NCBI GenBank assembly: GCA_030448125.1
Contig: JAUJNO010000005.1
Span: forward strand, 18,825-82,824
Direction of reading: 5' to 3'
DNA length: 64,000 nt
From: Rubrobacteraceae bacterium
Lineage (GTDB): Bacteria; Actinomycetota; Rubrobacteria; Rubrobacterales; Rubrobacteraceae
Shown here: positions 24,752 to 34,444 of the stretch, piece by piece
Position numbering within the stretch: position 1 is the first letter of the stretch
Layout: each line of letters starts with the position of its first letter
Position numbers and translations under genes: made by a program
The notes under the pieces: generated by a model
The model's input: the letters and a program-made list of their open reading frames with translations, nothing else
Database searches by the model: none
What the model was told of the DNA's origin: nothing

Positions 24752-26437
24752 ATGCCGACATTCGAGCAGGTTTATACGCCGGTCGCGGACAGTTTGGTGC
24801 TGTCGACGCTGGTGGCGGCGATTCCCATAGTAGTGCTGTTCGTGTTGCTGGCGGGTTTTCGGGTGGCGGCGCAGTGGGCGTCGCTGGCATCTCTGGCTCT
24901 GGCTCTCATCATCGCGGTAGCCGTGTACGGTATGCCGGTGGGCCTGGCCTTGAACTCGACGCTCGCGGGTATAGCGTTCGGGCTCTTCCCCATAGTCTGG
25001 ATCGTTATAAACGCCATCTTTATCTACAACGTAATCGTCGATAGCGGCTATTTCAATACCGTGCGGGACTCTCTAGCGAGCTTGAGCAACGACCGGCGCG
25101 TTCAGGTCGTGCTCATCGCCTTTGTCTTGGGGGCGTTGTTGGAGGCGACGGCGGGCTTCGGGACCCCGGTCGCCATAACCGCCGCCATCATGGCAGGTTT
25201 GGGTTTCGAGGCGATGTATGCAGCGGCTCTGGCGCTCTTAGCGAACACGGCTCCGGTCGCGTTCGGGGGTTTCGGTATCCCCATAATCACCGGGGCTTCC
25301 GTGGCCCAACTGGACACTTTGGAGCTCTCGCAGATGGTGGGGCGCCAGACGCCACTCCTCGCGCTCATCATCCCGGGCTTTCTGGTCGTGGTGATGGCCG
25401 GGTGGCGCAGGATGCTCGAGGTGTGGCCAGTCGTCGTGGTCAGCGGCGTGTCGTTCGCCGGAGCGCAGTTCTTGGTCTCCAACCTCCTCGGGCCGGAGTT
25501 GGCGGACCTTCTGGCATCGATCGTCGCGGTGGTGGCGGTCGTGGCATTGCTCGCGGTCTGGCGCCCACGTGAGGAGTGGCACTTCTCCAACGAGCCCGCG
25601 GCGGCGGAGAGAGAGTCGTACGAGCGTCCCCCCCTGGGGGCTACACTCCTCGCCTGGTCGCCGTTCATCATCATAGTGGTGATATTCCTCCTCTCCCAGG
25701 TAGAGCCCATCAAGAGCACCATAAGGGGCATAGAAGCCGCGATCAACTTCCCCGCCGCCGAGGTAAACGAACAGGGCAAGGTAGCCGTGGGCTGGCCTGG
25801 GCTGGACGGGCAGGTCACCCGCCAGCCTCCGGCGGTGGACGCGGCGGCCCCCTACCCCGCCAAATACCAGACCGACTGGCTCTCGGCGGCCGGGACCTTG
25901 ATCCTCATCGCGGACATCATCTCGCTCGCCGTGCTGCGGGTCGGACCGGGTAGGGCTTTGAGGATCTACGGGCAGACCCTGAACCAGCTCAAGTGGGCCA
26001 TTCTGACGATAGCCGCCATCCTGGGTCTGGCCTTCCTGTTCAACTACTCGGGCATGACCTACACGTTGGGCCTGGCGTTCGCCGCCACCGGCATTCTCTT
26101 CCCGTTCTTCGCCTCGTTCATCGGGTGGCTCGGGGTGGCGCTCACGGGCTCGGACACCTCGTCCAACGCCCTCTTCGCCAACCTGCAGAAGACGACGGCG
26201 AACCAGCTGGGCTTGAGTCCGGTACTGGCTGTGGGAGCCAACTCCTCGGGCGGCGTGCTGGGGAAGATGATCAGCCCGCAGAACCTGGCTGTCGGTACGA
26301 GTTCGACGGGCCTCCAGGGCAAGGAGGGCGACCTCTTCCGGCTGGTCTTACCGTGGTCCATCGGACTTACGGTAGTGATGGCGATCATAGTCACTCTCCA
26401 GGCCTACGTGCTCCCCTGGATGGTGCCCGGAGGCTAA
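24752..26437 (+). CDS. L-lactate/glycolate permease, LctP family (first of two)
   Basis: A 561-residue polytopic membrane protein starts at ATG 24752. It shows LctP-family regions: LGALLEATAGFGTPVAI, LALLANTAPVAFGGFGIPII, FIGWLGVALTGSDTSSNALF and GANSSGGVLGKMISPQNLAV. LctP/GlcA permeases import lactate and glycolate with protons. A shared operator-like element with gcl and neighbouring glycolate genes argues that glycolate is a physiological substrate. A large loop at residues 330-380 (GLDGQVTRQPPAVDAAAP) is probably extracytoplasmic. It is followed 147 bases later by a close paralog. Confidence 0.87.
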   Translation: MPTFEQVYTPVADSLVLSTLVAAIPIVVLFVLLAGFRVAAQWASLASLALALIIAVAVYGMPVGLALNSTLAGIAFGLFPIVWIVINAIFIYNVIVDSGYFNTVRDSLASLSNDRRVQVVLIAFVLGALLEATAGFGTPVAITAAIMAGLGFEAMYAAALALLANTAPVAFGGFGIPIITGASVAQLDTLELSQMVGRQTPLLALIIPGFLVVVMAGWRRMLEVWPVVVVSGVSFAGAQFLVSNLLGPELADLLASIVAVVAVVALLAVWRPREEWHFSNEPAAAERESYERPPLGATLLAWSPFIIIVVIFLLSQVEPIKSTIRGIEAAINFPAAEVNEQGKVAVGWPGLDGQVTRQPPAVDAAAPYPAKYQTDWLSAAGTLILIADIISLAVLRVGPGRALRIYGQTLNQLKWAILTIAAILGLAFLFNYSGMTYTLGLAFAATGILFPFFASFIGWLGVALTGSDTSSNALFANLQKTTANQLGLSPVLAVGANSSGGVLGKMISPQNLAVGTSSTGLQGKEGDLFRLVLPWSIGLTVVMAIIVTLQAYVLPWMVPGG

Positions 26438-26583
26438 TCGACGTCCCACCTCTTCTCGCCGTGCTTGATGCGTACTGTAGTTGCGTCGGGGTTGCTCTAC
26501 GGTTAACCTGCTCGAAACGCACGGGAACATAGATATACAGCGTATGCTACGAGGATCGAGCGGGAGAGGAGAAGTACAGGGAC

Positions 26584-28371
26584 ATGTTCGAATCATTCAC
26601 GCAAAACTACACACCGATAGGGAACGTCTACGTCTCGGCGATCTTCGCGGCGATACCCGTCATCATCATTTTGGTGATGCTTGGGGTGTTGCGCACCCAG
26701 GCGCACTGGGCCGCGCTGGCGGGGCTCGTTTCGTCCCTCCTGCTCGCTATCTTGTTCTACGCGATGCCGGTCGGCCTCGCGCTCTCGTCGGCAGTTTTGG
26801 GGGCGCTCTTCGGTTTGTGGCCTATCGTCTGGATCGTTATCAACGCGCTCTTTTTACATAACCTGACCGTCGAGACCGGTAAGTTCGACACGGTGCGCAA
26901 CGCGCTCGCCAACCTAACGACCGACCGCAGGATACAGGCCCTCATCATCGCGTTCGCGTTCGGGGCGCTCCTCGAAGGCATAGCCGGGTTCGGCGCGCCG
27001 GTGGCGATCACGGCGGCCATCCTGGCCTCTTTGGGCTTCAACCCAATCTACGCCGCCGCCATAGCGTTGCTCGCGAACACCGCCCCGGTCGCGTTCGGTT
27101 CCCTCGGGGTGCCGGTGACGACGCTGGGCGGGCTCGTGGCGCCGATAGTCGGTGGGGACGCCACCGAGGTCACCAACCAGCTCTCGGCCATGATCGGGCG
27201 TCAACTCCCGATCTTCTCGCTCATCGTACCGGGGTTCATGGTCTTCGTGATGGCTGGCTGGCGCGGCATGATCCAGGTCCTGCCCGCCGTCCTGACCGCC
27301 GGTATCTCCTTCGCCCTCGGCCAGTTCCTCACGGCGAACTTCCTCGGGCCGGTGTTGGTGGACGTGCTCGCAGCACTCTTCGCCCTCGCCGCCCTGTATT
27401 TGCTGCTCCAGATCTGGCAGCCTGAGACCGCCTGGCGCTTTCCGGACGAGCCGGAGGAGGGTACGTCCGACAGAGAGGCCCCTTCGGGAGGACCAGCCGG
27501 CGGAGGTCCACGCCCCGCTACCGGTCCCGCGAGCGGGTTCGCGGCGGGCTCCGCCTCTTTCGGCAGCGGCAGCGGCAACTCGACCTTGCAGGGGTTCCTG
27601 CCTTACATAATCCTCATCGTCATCGTGATCCTCTCGCGCATCACGGACCTCATCCCCGGCTTGAAAGGTACGCTGCTCGATATCCCCGCGGCTCTGAACA
27701 AGGCAACCTTCAAGTTTAGTTGGCCGGGCCTCGACGGGCTGGTCACGCGCGTCGAGCCGATCGTGCCCTCGCCAGCCCCGTACGCCGCCGAGTTCACCTT
27801 CAACATCCTCTCCGCCGCCGGGACCGTGGTGCTCTTCTCGGCGATCATCGCGGGATTCGTGATGGGCGCGGGTATGGGTACCATGCTCCGCGTCTACGGG
27901 CAGACGCTGAACCAGCTCAAGCTCGCCATCCTGACCATCGCGATGATCCTGGGTATCGCCTACGTCATGAACTACTCCGGGGCGACCTCTACCCTCGGGC
28001 TCGCGTTCGCCGGCACGGGCTTCTTCTTCCCGTTCTTCTCGGCGTTCATCGGGTGGCTCGGGGTGGTCTTGACCGGCTCGGATACTTCCGCCAACGCCCT
28101 CTTCGGCCCGATGCAAACCATCACGGCCCAGAGCCTTGGGGTCGAGCCGGCATTGGCTGGGGCCACCAACTCCTCGGGCGGGGTGATGGGGAAGATGATC
28201 TCCCCGCAGAACCTCTCGGTCGGCGCTTCCGCAATTGGGCAGGCGGGCCGCGAGCCGGACATCTTCCGCCTGACCATCAAGTGGTCCCTGATCCTCACGG
28301 TAGCAATGGGCATTCTCGCCATGATCCAGGCTTACCTGATCCCCGGCATAATCCCCGTACTAGGGGGCTGA
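26584..28371 (+). CDS. L-lactate/glycolate permease, LctP family (second of two)
   Basis: A 595-residue paralog of the preceding permease starts at ATG 26584. The same signature regions occur: FGALLEGIAGFGAPVAI, LTGSDTSANALF and GATNSSGGVMGKMISPQNLSV. It differs by a Gly/Ser/Pro-rich insert around residues 300-335 (APSGGPAGGGPRPATGPASG), likely a flexible cytoplasmic loop. A strong terminator follows. Two copies with diverged loops may allow different substrates, for example lactate versus glycolate, to match the lut and glc pathways; that split is inferred. Confidence 0.87.
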   Translation: MFESFTQNYTPIGNVYVSAIFAAIPVIIILVMLGVLRTQAHWAALAGLVSSLLLAILFYAMPVGLALSSAVLGALFGLWPIVWIVINALFLHNLTVETGKFDTVRNALANLTTDRRIQALIIAFAFGALLEGIAGFGAPVAITAAILASLGFNPIYAAAIALLANTAPVAFGSLGVPVTTLGGLVAPIVGGDATEVTNQLSAMIGRQLPIFSLIVPGFMVFVMAGWRGMIQVLPAVLTAGISFALGQFLTANFLGPVLVDVLAALFALAALYLLLQIWQPETAWRFPDEPEEGTSDREAPSGGPAGGGPRPATGPASGFAAGSASFGSGSGNSTLQGFLPYIILIVIVILSRITDLIPGLKGTLLDIPAALNKATFKFSWPGLDGLVTRVEPIVPSPAPYAAEFTFNILSAAGTVVLFSAIIAGFVMGAGMGTMLRVYGQTLNQLKLAILTIAMILGIAYVMNYSGATSTLGLAFAGTGFFFPFFSAFIGWLGVVLTGSDTSANALFGPMQTITAQSLGVEPALAGATNSSGGVMGKMISPQNLSVGASAIGQAGREPDIFRLTIKWSLILTVAMGILAMIQAYLIPGIIPVLGG

Positions 28372-28393
28372 ACGAGACTACACCTGCTCGGGG

Positions 28394-28425
28394 GAGTAGC
28401 GGCGAAGTACGCCGCTACTCTTTTT
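28394..28425 (+). terminator. Intrinsic terminator after the permease pair
   Basis: GAGTAGCGGCG and CGCCGCTACTC form a perfect 11-bp stem around an AAGTA loop, followed directly by TTTTT. It ends the permease transcription unit and separates it from convergent minus-strand genes. Confidence 0.9.
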
Positions 28426-28443
28426 CAGCCGATGCCGGGTCGC

Positions 28444-28945
28444 TCAGCCCCTGGCCGCCCAGACCGGCATCGGCACCCCGAGCGCCCGGTTTATGGCCCA
28501 GCCGACGACAGTGAGGATCACGACACCTACCATCAGCATCACCATCTCGCGCGGCGTCTGCAAGAGTCCCAGGCTCACGATGAGCGTCGTTGCGCCCGTC
28601 GGCGGGTGCGAAGAGCGCAACAGCAGCAGGACCGCCCCGGTGAGCGCCAGCGAGAGCGCCGCTGCCCCCGTGCGCGCGAGCGTCACGCCCTCCGCGAGGA
28701 TGCTCTGGTGGTCGAGTAGGCCGAAGACCGCGAGCGATAAGGCCCCGGCCAGGATCGCCACTGCGTGCCCGATCAGGGTGTTGCGCGGGCTCGAGGGTTT
28801 GGCCAGGGGCTGCTCGAAGAAGAGGAACGCCGTCGGTCCCAGGCTCGGGAAGAGCAGGGGTACGCCCCAGCCCGCTCACCGCGAGGGCGAGCAGGCAGGC
28901 GACGAACTGTGACACCGAAGCGGTCGACGAGCTTGCCGTGGACAC
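28444..28945 (-). CDS. HPP family membrane protein (frameshifted)
   Basis: The N-terminal part from GTG 28945 reads ASVSQFVACLLALAVSG. After a frame change near 28870 it continues VPLLFPSLGPTAFLFFEQPL, then SSHPPTGATTLIVSLGLL and VVGWAINRALGVP. The HPPTGATT segment is the HPP-family signature. These are small integral membrane proteins; some plant and cyanobacterial members transport nitrite. Restored length is about 166 residues. A single-base error or mutation explains the break. Confidence 0.72.
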
Positions 28946-28963
28946 CGTGGTAGCCCTCGGCCA

Positions 28964-29422
28964 CTAGGACGCCACGATGAGGGTTTGAGGCGCAGCTTCC
29001 TTCATCCGCGTCCTGATCCACTTCATCTGGTTCGCCGTCTCGTTCTCGCAGGAGTTGACGACCTCCAGAAGCTCGCGGTCGCGGAGGCCTTGAGCGGCCT
29101 GCCCGATCATGGTCCAAGAGATGTCGCAGGCGCTCGCCATGAGATACAGGTCCTGCATATCGCGCAAGAGCCCCAAGGAGCCGCTCCTGGTCTGGTCGAA
29201 CAACTCATGGTAGAGCTGCTCGGGCTCCTCGGGCTTCTCCTCGCCGTAGCGATCCGCGAAGGGCTTCAATTTCTCGGCATGGGTCTCGCACTGCTTTGCC
29301 AGGGTGTGCGTTATGTGGTAGACGTCGACCTCCTGGGCGTGGGCCTCGCCAACCTTGCGGAAGGCTTCGGCCAGGTCCGACTCGGATTGGTGCAGGTACC
29401 CCAGATAGTTCGCCAGGTGCAT
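28964..29422 (-). CDS. Conserved helical protein, possibly ferritin-like
   Basis: A 152-residue, largely helical protein starts at ATG 29422 behind GAAAGAAGG. Glu/His pairs spread along the helices (HQSESDLAEAF, GEAHAQEVDVYHI, CETHAEKLKPF, ENETANQMKW) suggest a four-helix bundle of ferritin-like type, possibly metal-binding. I do not recognise a named family. It lies downstream of the molybdopterin oxidoreductase on the same strand after a 213-base gap, in which I see no other feature. Confidence 0.6.
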   Translation of the reverse strand: MHLANYLGYLHQSESDLAEAFRKVGEAHAQEVDVYHITHTLAKQCETHAEKLKPFADRYGEEKPEEPEQLYHELFDQTRSGSLGLLRDMQDLYLMASACDISWTMIGQAAQGLRDRELLEVVNSCENETANQMKWIRTRMKEAAPQTLIVAS

Positions 29423-29636
29423 CTTTAGTCCTTCTTTCCTATAGTCCCGGCCGGGGTTGCTAAACCCCGGCCTACTTAGAGCTTGCGCCACTAGGTGAAG
29501 GTCAGCAATGAAGCCGAGTCTTCAAAGCCGCGGTACCTTCCCAGATAATCGAGCGACTTGTGTCCACTTAAGCTGACTCGCTCCCTATTGGCACGGCCTC
29601 TTAGTCGATCGTGTCTACTAACCTCTTTATCTAATC

Positions 29637-32147
29637 CTACTCTTCTCGGCCTGTCAGCGCGTCTTTGGCCCTGTCTATCAGACCCTTTTCCCCTTCCTCC
29701 TGCTTCCCCACGGTCTCTTTGACCTCGGCCTCGTCGCCGCCTACGGTCTCCGACACCGAACCGCCGGAAGCAGGCGCAGACGCGGTGGTCGTGGGCGCAG
29801 GGGCAGGTGTGCCATCATTGTCGGCTACCTTCGTCACTCTGGCCGCTCCGACCTTGAAGAGTGGTTGCTTGGAGACCGGGTCCCAGTCGGTGATGGTCAG
29901 CTCGTTCGCGGCGCGCGGACTCTGTCCGTTCGGACTGTCGCCCTCGGGCGTGTCGAAGTAGCCGTAGTGGAACGGCGCGAAGACAACGCCCTCCCTGATG
30001 CCGCTGATGCGCGCCTTGGCCTCCATATAGCCCCGCGGGGACTCGACGCGCACCATGTCGCCTTCTTCAATGCTCAAAGACTCGGCATCGGTAGGCGAGA
30101 TCTCGACCCAGGCGTCGGGGGCGGCGTTCTGTAGCTGCGGGGCGCGGGCGGTCTTGGTGCGGGTGTGGAAGTGGTAGACCGTGCGGCCGTTTATATACCT
30201 GAAGGGGTACTCGCCACCCGGTGGCTCGTGCGGCGGCAGGTACCCGGCCGGCAGGATGATGGCCCTGCCCGCGGGGTTCATCGCCTTGTGCTCCATCTCC
30301 GAGTTCATCCCGCCCGTGATAAGGTCGATCCCGTACCTCTCGCAGTTCCATGTCTGGGTGTTGAAGTCGGCCTCGCGGTAGAGCCGCTCGGTGCCCTCCG
30401 GGTGCTCGTCGTTGCACGGCCACTGGATCCCAGAGCCGCCCCTGAGCCTGTCGTACGTTATCCCCGTGTAGTCGCAGGGGCGCCCGCGACTGCACTCCTT
30501 CCACGCCTCGAACGTGGACTCGGGATCGTCCCACTTTATGAGCGGCTGGTCGTCCTTATCCCGGAAGTCCATGCGACGCGCGTAGTCGAGTAAGATCTCC
30601 AGGTCGGGCTTGGCCTCGCCGGGCGGGTCGACGGCCTTCTCGGAGATATGCACCGTGCGGTCCGTGTTCGTGAACGTGCCGGTCTTCTCACCCCATGTGG
30701 CCGCCGGCAGGACGACGTCGGCGTACCGGGCAGTCTCGGTAAGGAAGATGTCCTGCACAACGAGGAAGAGGCCTTCGTTCTGGAGGATCTGGCGGATGCG
30801 GGGCAGATCGGGCAGGGAGACCGCCGGGTTGGTGCAGCTCACCCAGAGGAAGTTTATGGAGCCCTGCTCGGCGTAGCGCCAGATCTGCATGGCGTGCGTC
30901 GGCGGGGCCCAGTGCGGGATGGTCATCCTATCGACGTTCCACAGGTCGGCGAGCTGCTGGACGTGCTCCTCGTTGTCCCAGTTCCTGAAACCCGGCAGGT
31001 CGCCGTTCGCCCCGGTCTCGCGCGTGTTCTGGGCGGTGGGCTGACCGTTCATTTGCAAGATGCCGCAACCCGGTTTGCCGATCATGCCGCGAAGCAGGTG
31101 TATATGGTTGATCTGGCAGGATGAAGCGGTGGCCTGGTGAGACTGGTAGAAGCCCTGAAGCGCCGTGCTCAAGAGCCTCTCGGCGTTGCCGATGAGACGC
31201 GCCGCCTCCCGGATCTCTTCGGCGTCTACCCCGCAGATCTCCGCCGCCGTCTCGGGTGGGTACTCCATCACCGTCTGCTCGAGGTCTTCGAAGCCGATGG
31301 TGTTGGCGTTCACGTACTCCTCGTCGTACCACCCGTTCGTGATGAGCTCGTGCAACAGGGCGTTCATGAGCGCGAGGTTGGTACCGTTCTTTACCTTCAG
31401 ATGCACGTCTGCTCTTTGGGCGGGCGCCGTTGGCCTGGGGTCGACGACGATGAGCTTAGGCGGGTTCGGCCCCTCGAGCCTGTCGAGCATCCGCATCCAG
31501 AGGACCGTCTGGGTCTCGGCGACGTTGTGGCCGTAGAGGCAGATGGTGTCGGCGTGGTCTACGTCGGCGTAGGAGCCGGGCTGCCCGTCCGTGCCGAACG
31601 TCTCCTCGAGGGCGACGGCGGCGGTGGCGGTGCAGAGACGGGTGTTGCCGTCCATGTGCGGCGTGCCCAAGCCCGCCTTGCCGAACACGCCCATCGTGTA
31701 GTACTCCTCGAGAAAGAGCTGGCCCGTGGTGTAGAAGCCGAATGCCAGGGGGCCCTTCTCTTCTAGCAGCTCCTTCGACCGCTCGACGATCAGGTCCATC
31801 GCCTCGTCCCAGGAGGCCTCCACCAGCTCTCCGTCCTTGCGCACGAGCGGGCGGGTGAGCCTATCCTCGGAGTTGTTCGCCTGCCAACCGAAGAGGTCCT
31901 TGGGGCCGAGCCGGCCCTTGTTGACCCGGTCTTCTCCCCTTCCCCTGACGCCGACGATGCGCCCGTCCTTTACAGCTATGTCTAAAGCGTCGCCGTTGGA
32001 GTGGAGGATGGAGGCCGTCTGGACCCAGCGGTCCACCTCCTCCTCGGAGACGCCGTCCTCGAGGAACTGGTCCACCCTTACGGGCCAATCCTCCCCCTGC
32101 CCGAACGGCGTGCGTTCGCCCCAGGGATTCGCGATGCGGTCTGTCAC
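29637..32147 (-). CDS. Molybdopterin oxidoreductase (FdhA/nitrate reductase-like) lacking the N-terminal Fe-S cysteines
   Basis: This 836-residue protein starts at GTG 32147, overlapping the previous stop by four bases (GTGA). Domains follow the MopB fold: GLGTPHMDGNTRLCTATAAV with Cys172 as likely Mo ligand, QPLIKWDDP in the centre, and a C-terminal molydopterin-dinucleotide domain (INGRTVYHFHTRTKTARAPQ). In relatives a CxxCxxxC cluster motif precedes residue 60. Here the aligned segment is ASILHSNGDALDI, so the cysteines are replaced by Ser46, His49 and Asp53. The tail is a linker ending GEKGLIDRAKDALTGREE. Substrate (formate, nitrate or other) is not determined. Confidence 0.8.
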   Translation of the reverse strand: MTDRIANPWGERTPFGQGEDWPVRVDQFLEDGVSEEEVDRWVQTASILHSNGDALDIAVKDGRIVGVRGRGEDRVNKGRLGPKDLFGWQANNSEDRLTRPLVRKDGELVEASWDEAMDLIVERSKELLEEKGPLAFGFYTTGQLFLEEYYTMGVFGKAGLGTPHMDGNTRLCTATAAVALEETFGTDGQPGSYADVDHADTICLYGHNVAETQTVLWMRMLDRLEGPNPPKLIVVDPRPTAPAQRADVHLKVKNGTNLALMNALLHELITNGWYDEEYVNANTIGFEDLEQTVMEYPPETAAEICGVDAEEIREAARLIGNAERLLSTALQGFYQSHQATASSCQINHIHLLRGMIGKPGCGILQMNGQPTAQNTRETGANGDLPGFRNWDNEEHVQQLADLWNVDRMTIPHWAPPTHAMQIWRYAEQGSINFLWVSCTNPAVSLPDLPRIRQILQNEGLFLVVQDIFLTETARYADVVLPAATWGEKTGTFTNTDRTVHISEKAVDPPGEAKPDLEILLDYARRMDFRDKDDQPLIKWDDPESTFEAWKECSRGRPCDYTGITYDRLRGGSGIQWPCNDEHPEGTERLYREADFNTQTWNCERYGIDLITGGMNSEMEHKAMNPAGRAIILPAGYLPPHEPPGGEYPFRYINGRTVYHFHTRTKTARAPQLQNAAPDAWVEISPTDAESLSIEEGDMVRVESPRGYMEAKARISGIREGVVFAPFHYGYFDTPEGDSPNGQSPRAANELTITDWDPVSKQPLFKVGAARVTKVADNDGTPAPAPTTTASAPASGGSVSETVGGDEAEVKETVGKQEEGEKGLIDRAKDALTGREE

Positions 32148-33201
32148 GCTTCTGTTCCTTTCTCGGTTTTGTTTGGGGTTCCATGCCCTTCTTCGAGTCG
32201 TTCAAACCACAGCTTCTTGACGAGGATCGCGGCGATCACGGCTGTCGGCACGGCCAGGATAGTGCCCAGGATCCCGAACGCCGTGCCGAGCAGCGTCACG
32301 GCCACCAACACGGGCGCCGGGTGGAGAGAGGCGGCCTTCTCCATGACCAGCGGCTCGAGGAGGTTGCTCTCGATCTGCTGTATGGCGAGGTAGGCGAGCA
32401 GGACCCACAAAACGTCCAGCGGCCCCCCGACGAAGGCGAGGAGCAGCGGCGGGACGGCCGCGACTATGGGCCCGACGAGCGGCACGAACTCCAGGAGCCC
32501 GGTGAGGATGCCCAAAAACAGCGCCCCGGGGACCCCTATGAGGTACAGCGCGTCGGTCGAGAGTACGCCGACGACCGCCATCGACACGAGCCGACCCTTG
32601 AGCCAGGAGAGCAGGCCCGAACTGACCTCCGAAAGTACGTCCCGAACCCGCCCGTGGCGATCGGAAAGAACCTGACGAAGAACCGCACGGCGGGCTCGGG
32701 CTGGGCTACCAGGTAGATCGGCACCAGGAGAACGACCAGCAGGCCCGTGACGAACGACGCCAGGCCGCTCAAGAGCCCCAGAGCACCGCCCATGACGCTG
32801 CTCGCGAGGCTGGACAGGGACGAAGAACCCCCTCCGCCACCCGGTTGGAACCCGTAGCTCTGCGCGAGGTTCCTGGCCCGCTCGACAAGCTGCGAGAGCG
32901 CGCCCGGCAGATCGGAGACGACCTGGGAAGCCTGGTTCGCCAGCACGGGAAAGAGCAGGTAGCCGCCGAGACCTAGGACGACGAGGACGCCCAGGACCAT
33001 AAGCCCCGTGGCGACGGGGCGCGAGAGCTTCCGGCGGTGCAGGGCCTCGACGGGCGCCGACAGGATGACGGCAAGGAGCAGGGCCGCGGCGAACAGGAGC
33101 AAGATCGCTGCGACCGTCGCCAGAAACCGGTAGGCCAAGAACAGGGCAAAGGCCAGCAGCACCGCGCGCAGAAGGCCGCGGTTGGTGAGGGTTACGTTCA
33201 C
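32144..33201 (-). CDS. AI-2E family transporter (PerM/YdiK-like), frameshifted
   Basis: A polytopic membrane protein starts at ATG 33201 (MNVTLTNRGLLRAVLLAFAL). Helices and a large central soluble loop (QVVSDLPGALSQLVERARNL) are followed by the family core VPGALFLGILTGLLEFVPLV and GPIVAAVPPLLLAF. A frame change near 32640 splits it; restored length is about 350 residues, the usual size. Family members include the autoinducer-2 exporter TqsA and Na+/H+ antiporters. The stop overlaps the molybdopterin oxidoreductase start, so the two are translationally coupled. Confidence 0.75.
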
Positions 33202-33374
33202 GGCTCGAGCGCCCTTCCGGTAAAGCCGGTAGTCGGCCTCCCTGGAGCGCTAATCACGCTCCCGCGTCAGGTACTCGCCCAGATCGGAGGCGGGATCCGG
33301 AACCTCGTCGTGCGTGCGATGCCGGGCGTCGTGGCCGTCGCGCGACCCGTCGACAGAGCCGAAATCCCGCATCA

Positions 33375-33920
33375 CTAATCCGGGGTGGCCACTTCGCCAT
33401 CTCCGTCGAGGGCCCCGTCGCGAATCTTCTCGGGCTTCTCGCGTCGGGCGGCTCCGTTCTTTGTCCGTCCGTGCTCCTCTCCGGTCTCTCGTAACGGCGT
33501 CCCTCTACCGTTCGAGCTATCCAGGAAACCGTTGTTTATAGTCACCTCTGCCCGCGGCTTGCGGTTGGAGGACGGGCGCGTGCCCACAAAGTCTCGCAGG
33601 AAGTCTTCCCTGCCCGAGCCCACGAGGTCGAAGACCATCTCGCCGTAAACAACCGGCAGCGGGTCGAGCGCCACCTGCTTCACCCCGGCGCAAGTCCCGT
33701 AGAGCAGCGAGATGAGCTCCCCGGCCGTGGTCTCTCTCGCTCGCCAGCCCGTCTCCGGCGCTCCGAGCCTGAGAAACGCCTCGGCCTCCTCTTCGAAGCT
33801 AAAGACCGGCAAGACCTCCCTACTATCGTCGTCGAGACGAAGGGTGAATACGCCCATCCGGCCGTTCTCGTGGTTCGCGATCAGCCAGAGCGGCCGTCTC
33901 GGTGCCCTACTTCTTGCCAT
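33375..33920 (-). CDS. Hypothetical protein, paralog of the protein at 62859
   Basis: A 181-residue protein starts at ATG 33920. Residues 10-90 (PLWLIANHENG, EVLPVFSFEEEAEAFLRL, AGELISLLYG, KQVALDPLP) align along their length with the 125-residue protein at 62859-63236 (ALPLFDSAEKAQVFV, VALNPPP). The fold may be SseB-like: a small alpha/beta domain with a conserved LP-F/L-F-S/D strand. The C-terminal 70 residues are charged and low-complexity (EEHGRTKNGAARREKPEKI). Function unknown. The gap 33202-33374 shows nothing recognisable. Confidence 0.6.
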   Translation of the reverse strand: MARSRAPRRPLWLIANHENGRMGVFTLRLDDDSREVLPVFSFEEEAEAFLRLGAPETGWRARETTAGELISLLYGTCAGVKQVALDPLPVVYGEMVFDLVGSGREDFLRDFVGTRPSSNRKPRAEVTINNGFLDSSNGRGTPLRETGEEHGRTKNGAARREKPEKIRDGALDGDGEVATPD

Positions 33921-33939
33921 GTACCACCTGCTCTCTCTT

Positions 33940-34277
33940 CTAAAGGGCGGTTTGCCCGGCGTCCCTGCGTGCCTCGAGCTCGAACCGGGAGCGCAGCTCG
34001 CGCAGGTTTCTCCGCAGCGCGTCCGTGGAGTTTCGTTCCGGGTGGCCCAGGTCCTGCTGCACCTCCCCGATCAGGGCGACCAACCTCCTGGTGTGCCCCG
34101 GCAGCACTGGCCGCCCGACCTCGCCCCACATCGAGGCGGCCTTGACGCCGGCCCTCTTCAGCGCCTCGTTCACCTCACGGAGATCCCCCCGTCCGCCAGA
34201 TACCAATCCGCCTCCTCCAGGAGCCGGTCCAGCTCCTCGTAGTCTTCGCGCCCGCGCCGCCTGTGTCCGTTTTCCAT
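33940..34277 (-). CDS. Hypothetical helical protein (probable homopolymer frameshift)
   Basis: ATG 34277 has GGAGGG eight bases upstream and encodes MENGHRRRGREDYEELDRLL then EEADWYLADGG. At a run of six G (about 34184-34190) the frame must shift to continue DLREVNEALKRAGVKA and RPVLPGHTRRLVALIGEVQQ to the stop at 33940. The combined 112-residue product is amphipathic and helical. I do not recognise the family. The break at a homopolymer makes sequencing error likely. Confidence 0.5.
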
Positions 34278-34444
34278 CTCTCTACCCTCCTCTACCGCTC
34301 TCCGCGGCATGATCGCCTGTTCGCATCCTCTCCGGGTTCTTCCGGGACCACCACGCTCGCTACCGCGCTCGCTGTCGTGGAGCGTTACCAGCGGGGATTC
34401 TCGTGGAGCAACTAGTCCGAGGACTGGCCGGCGGGGTTCGACCC

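Noticed and set aside
26914..28116. 400-codon open frame on the minus strand, rich in Arg/Glu/Asp
   Set aside because: Antisense to the second permease; charged composition is the usual reverse image of a hydrophobic protein.
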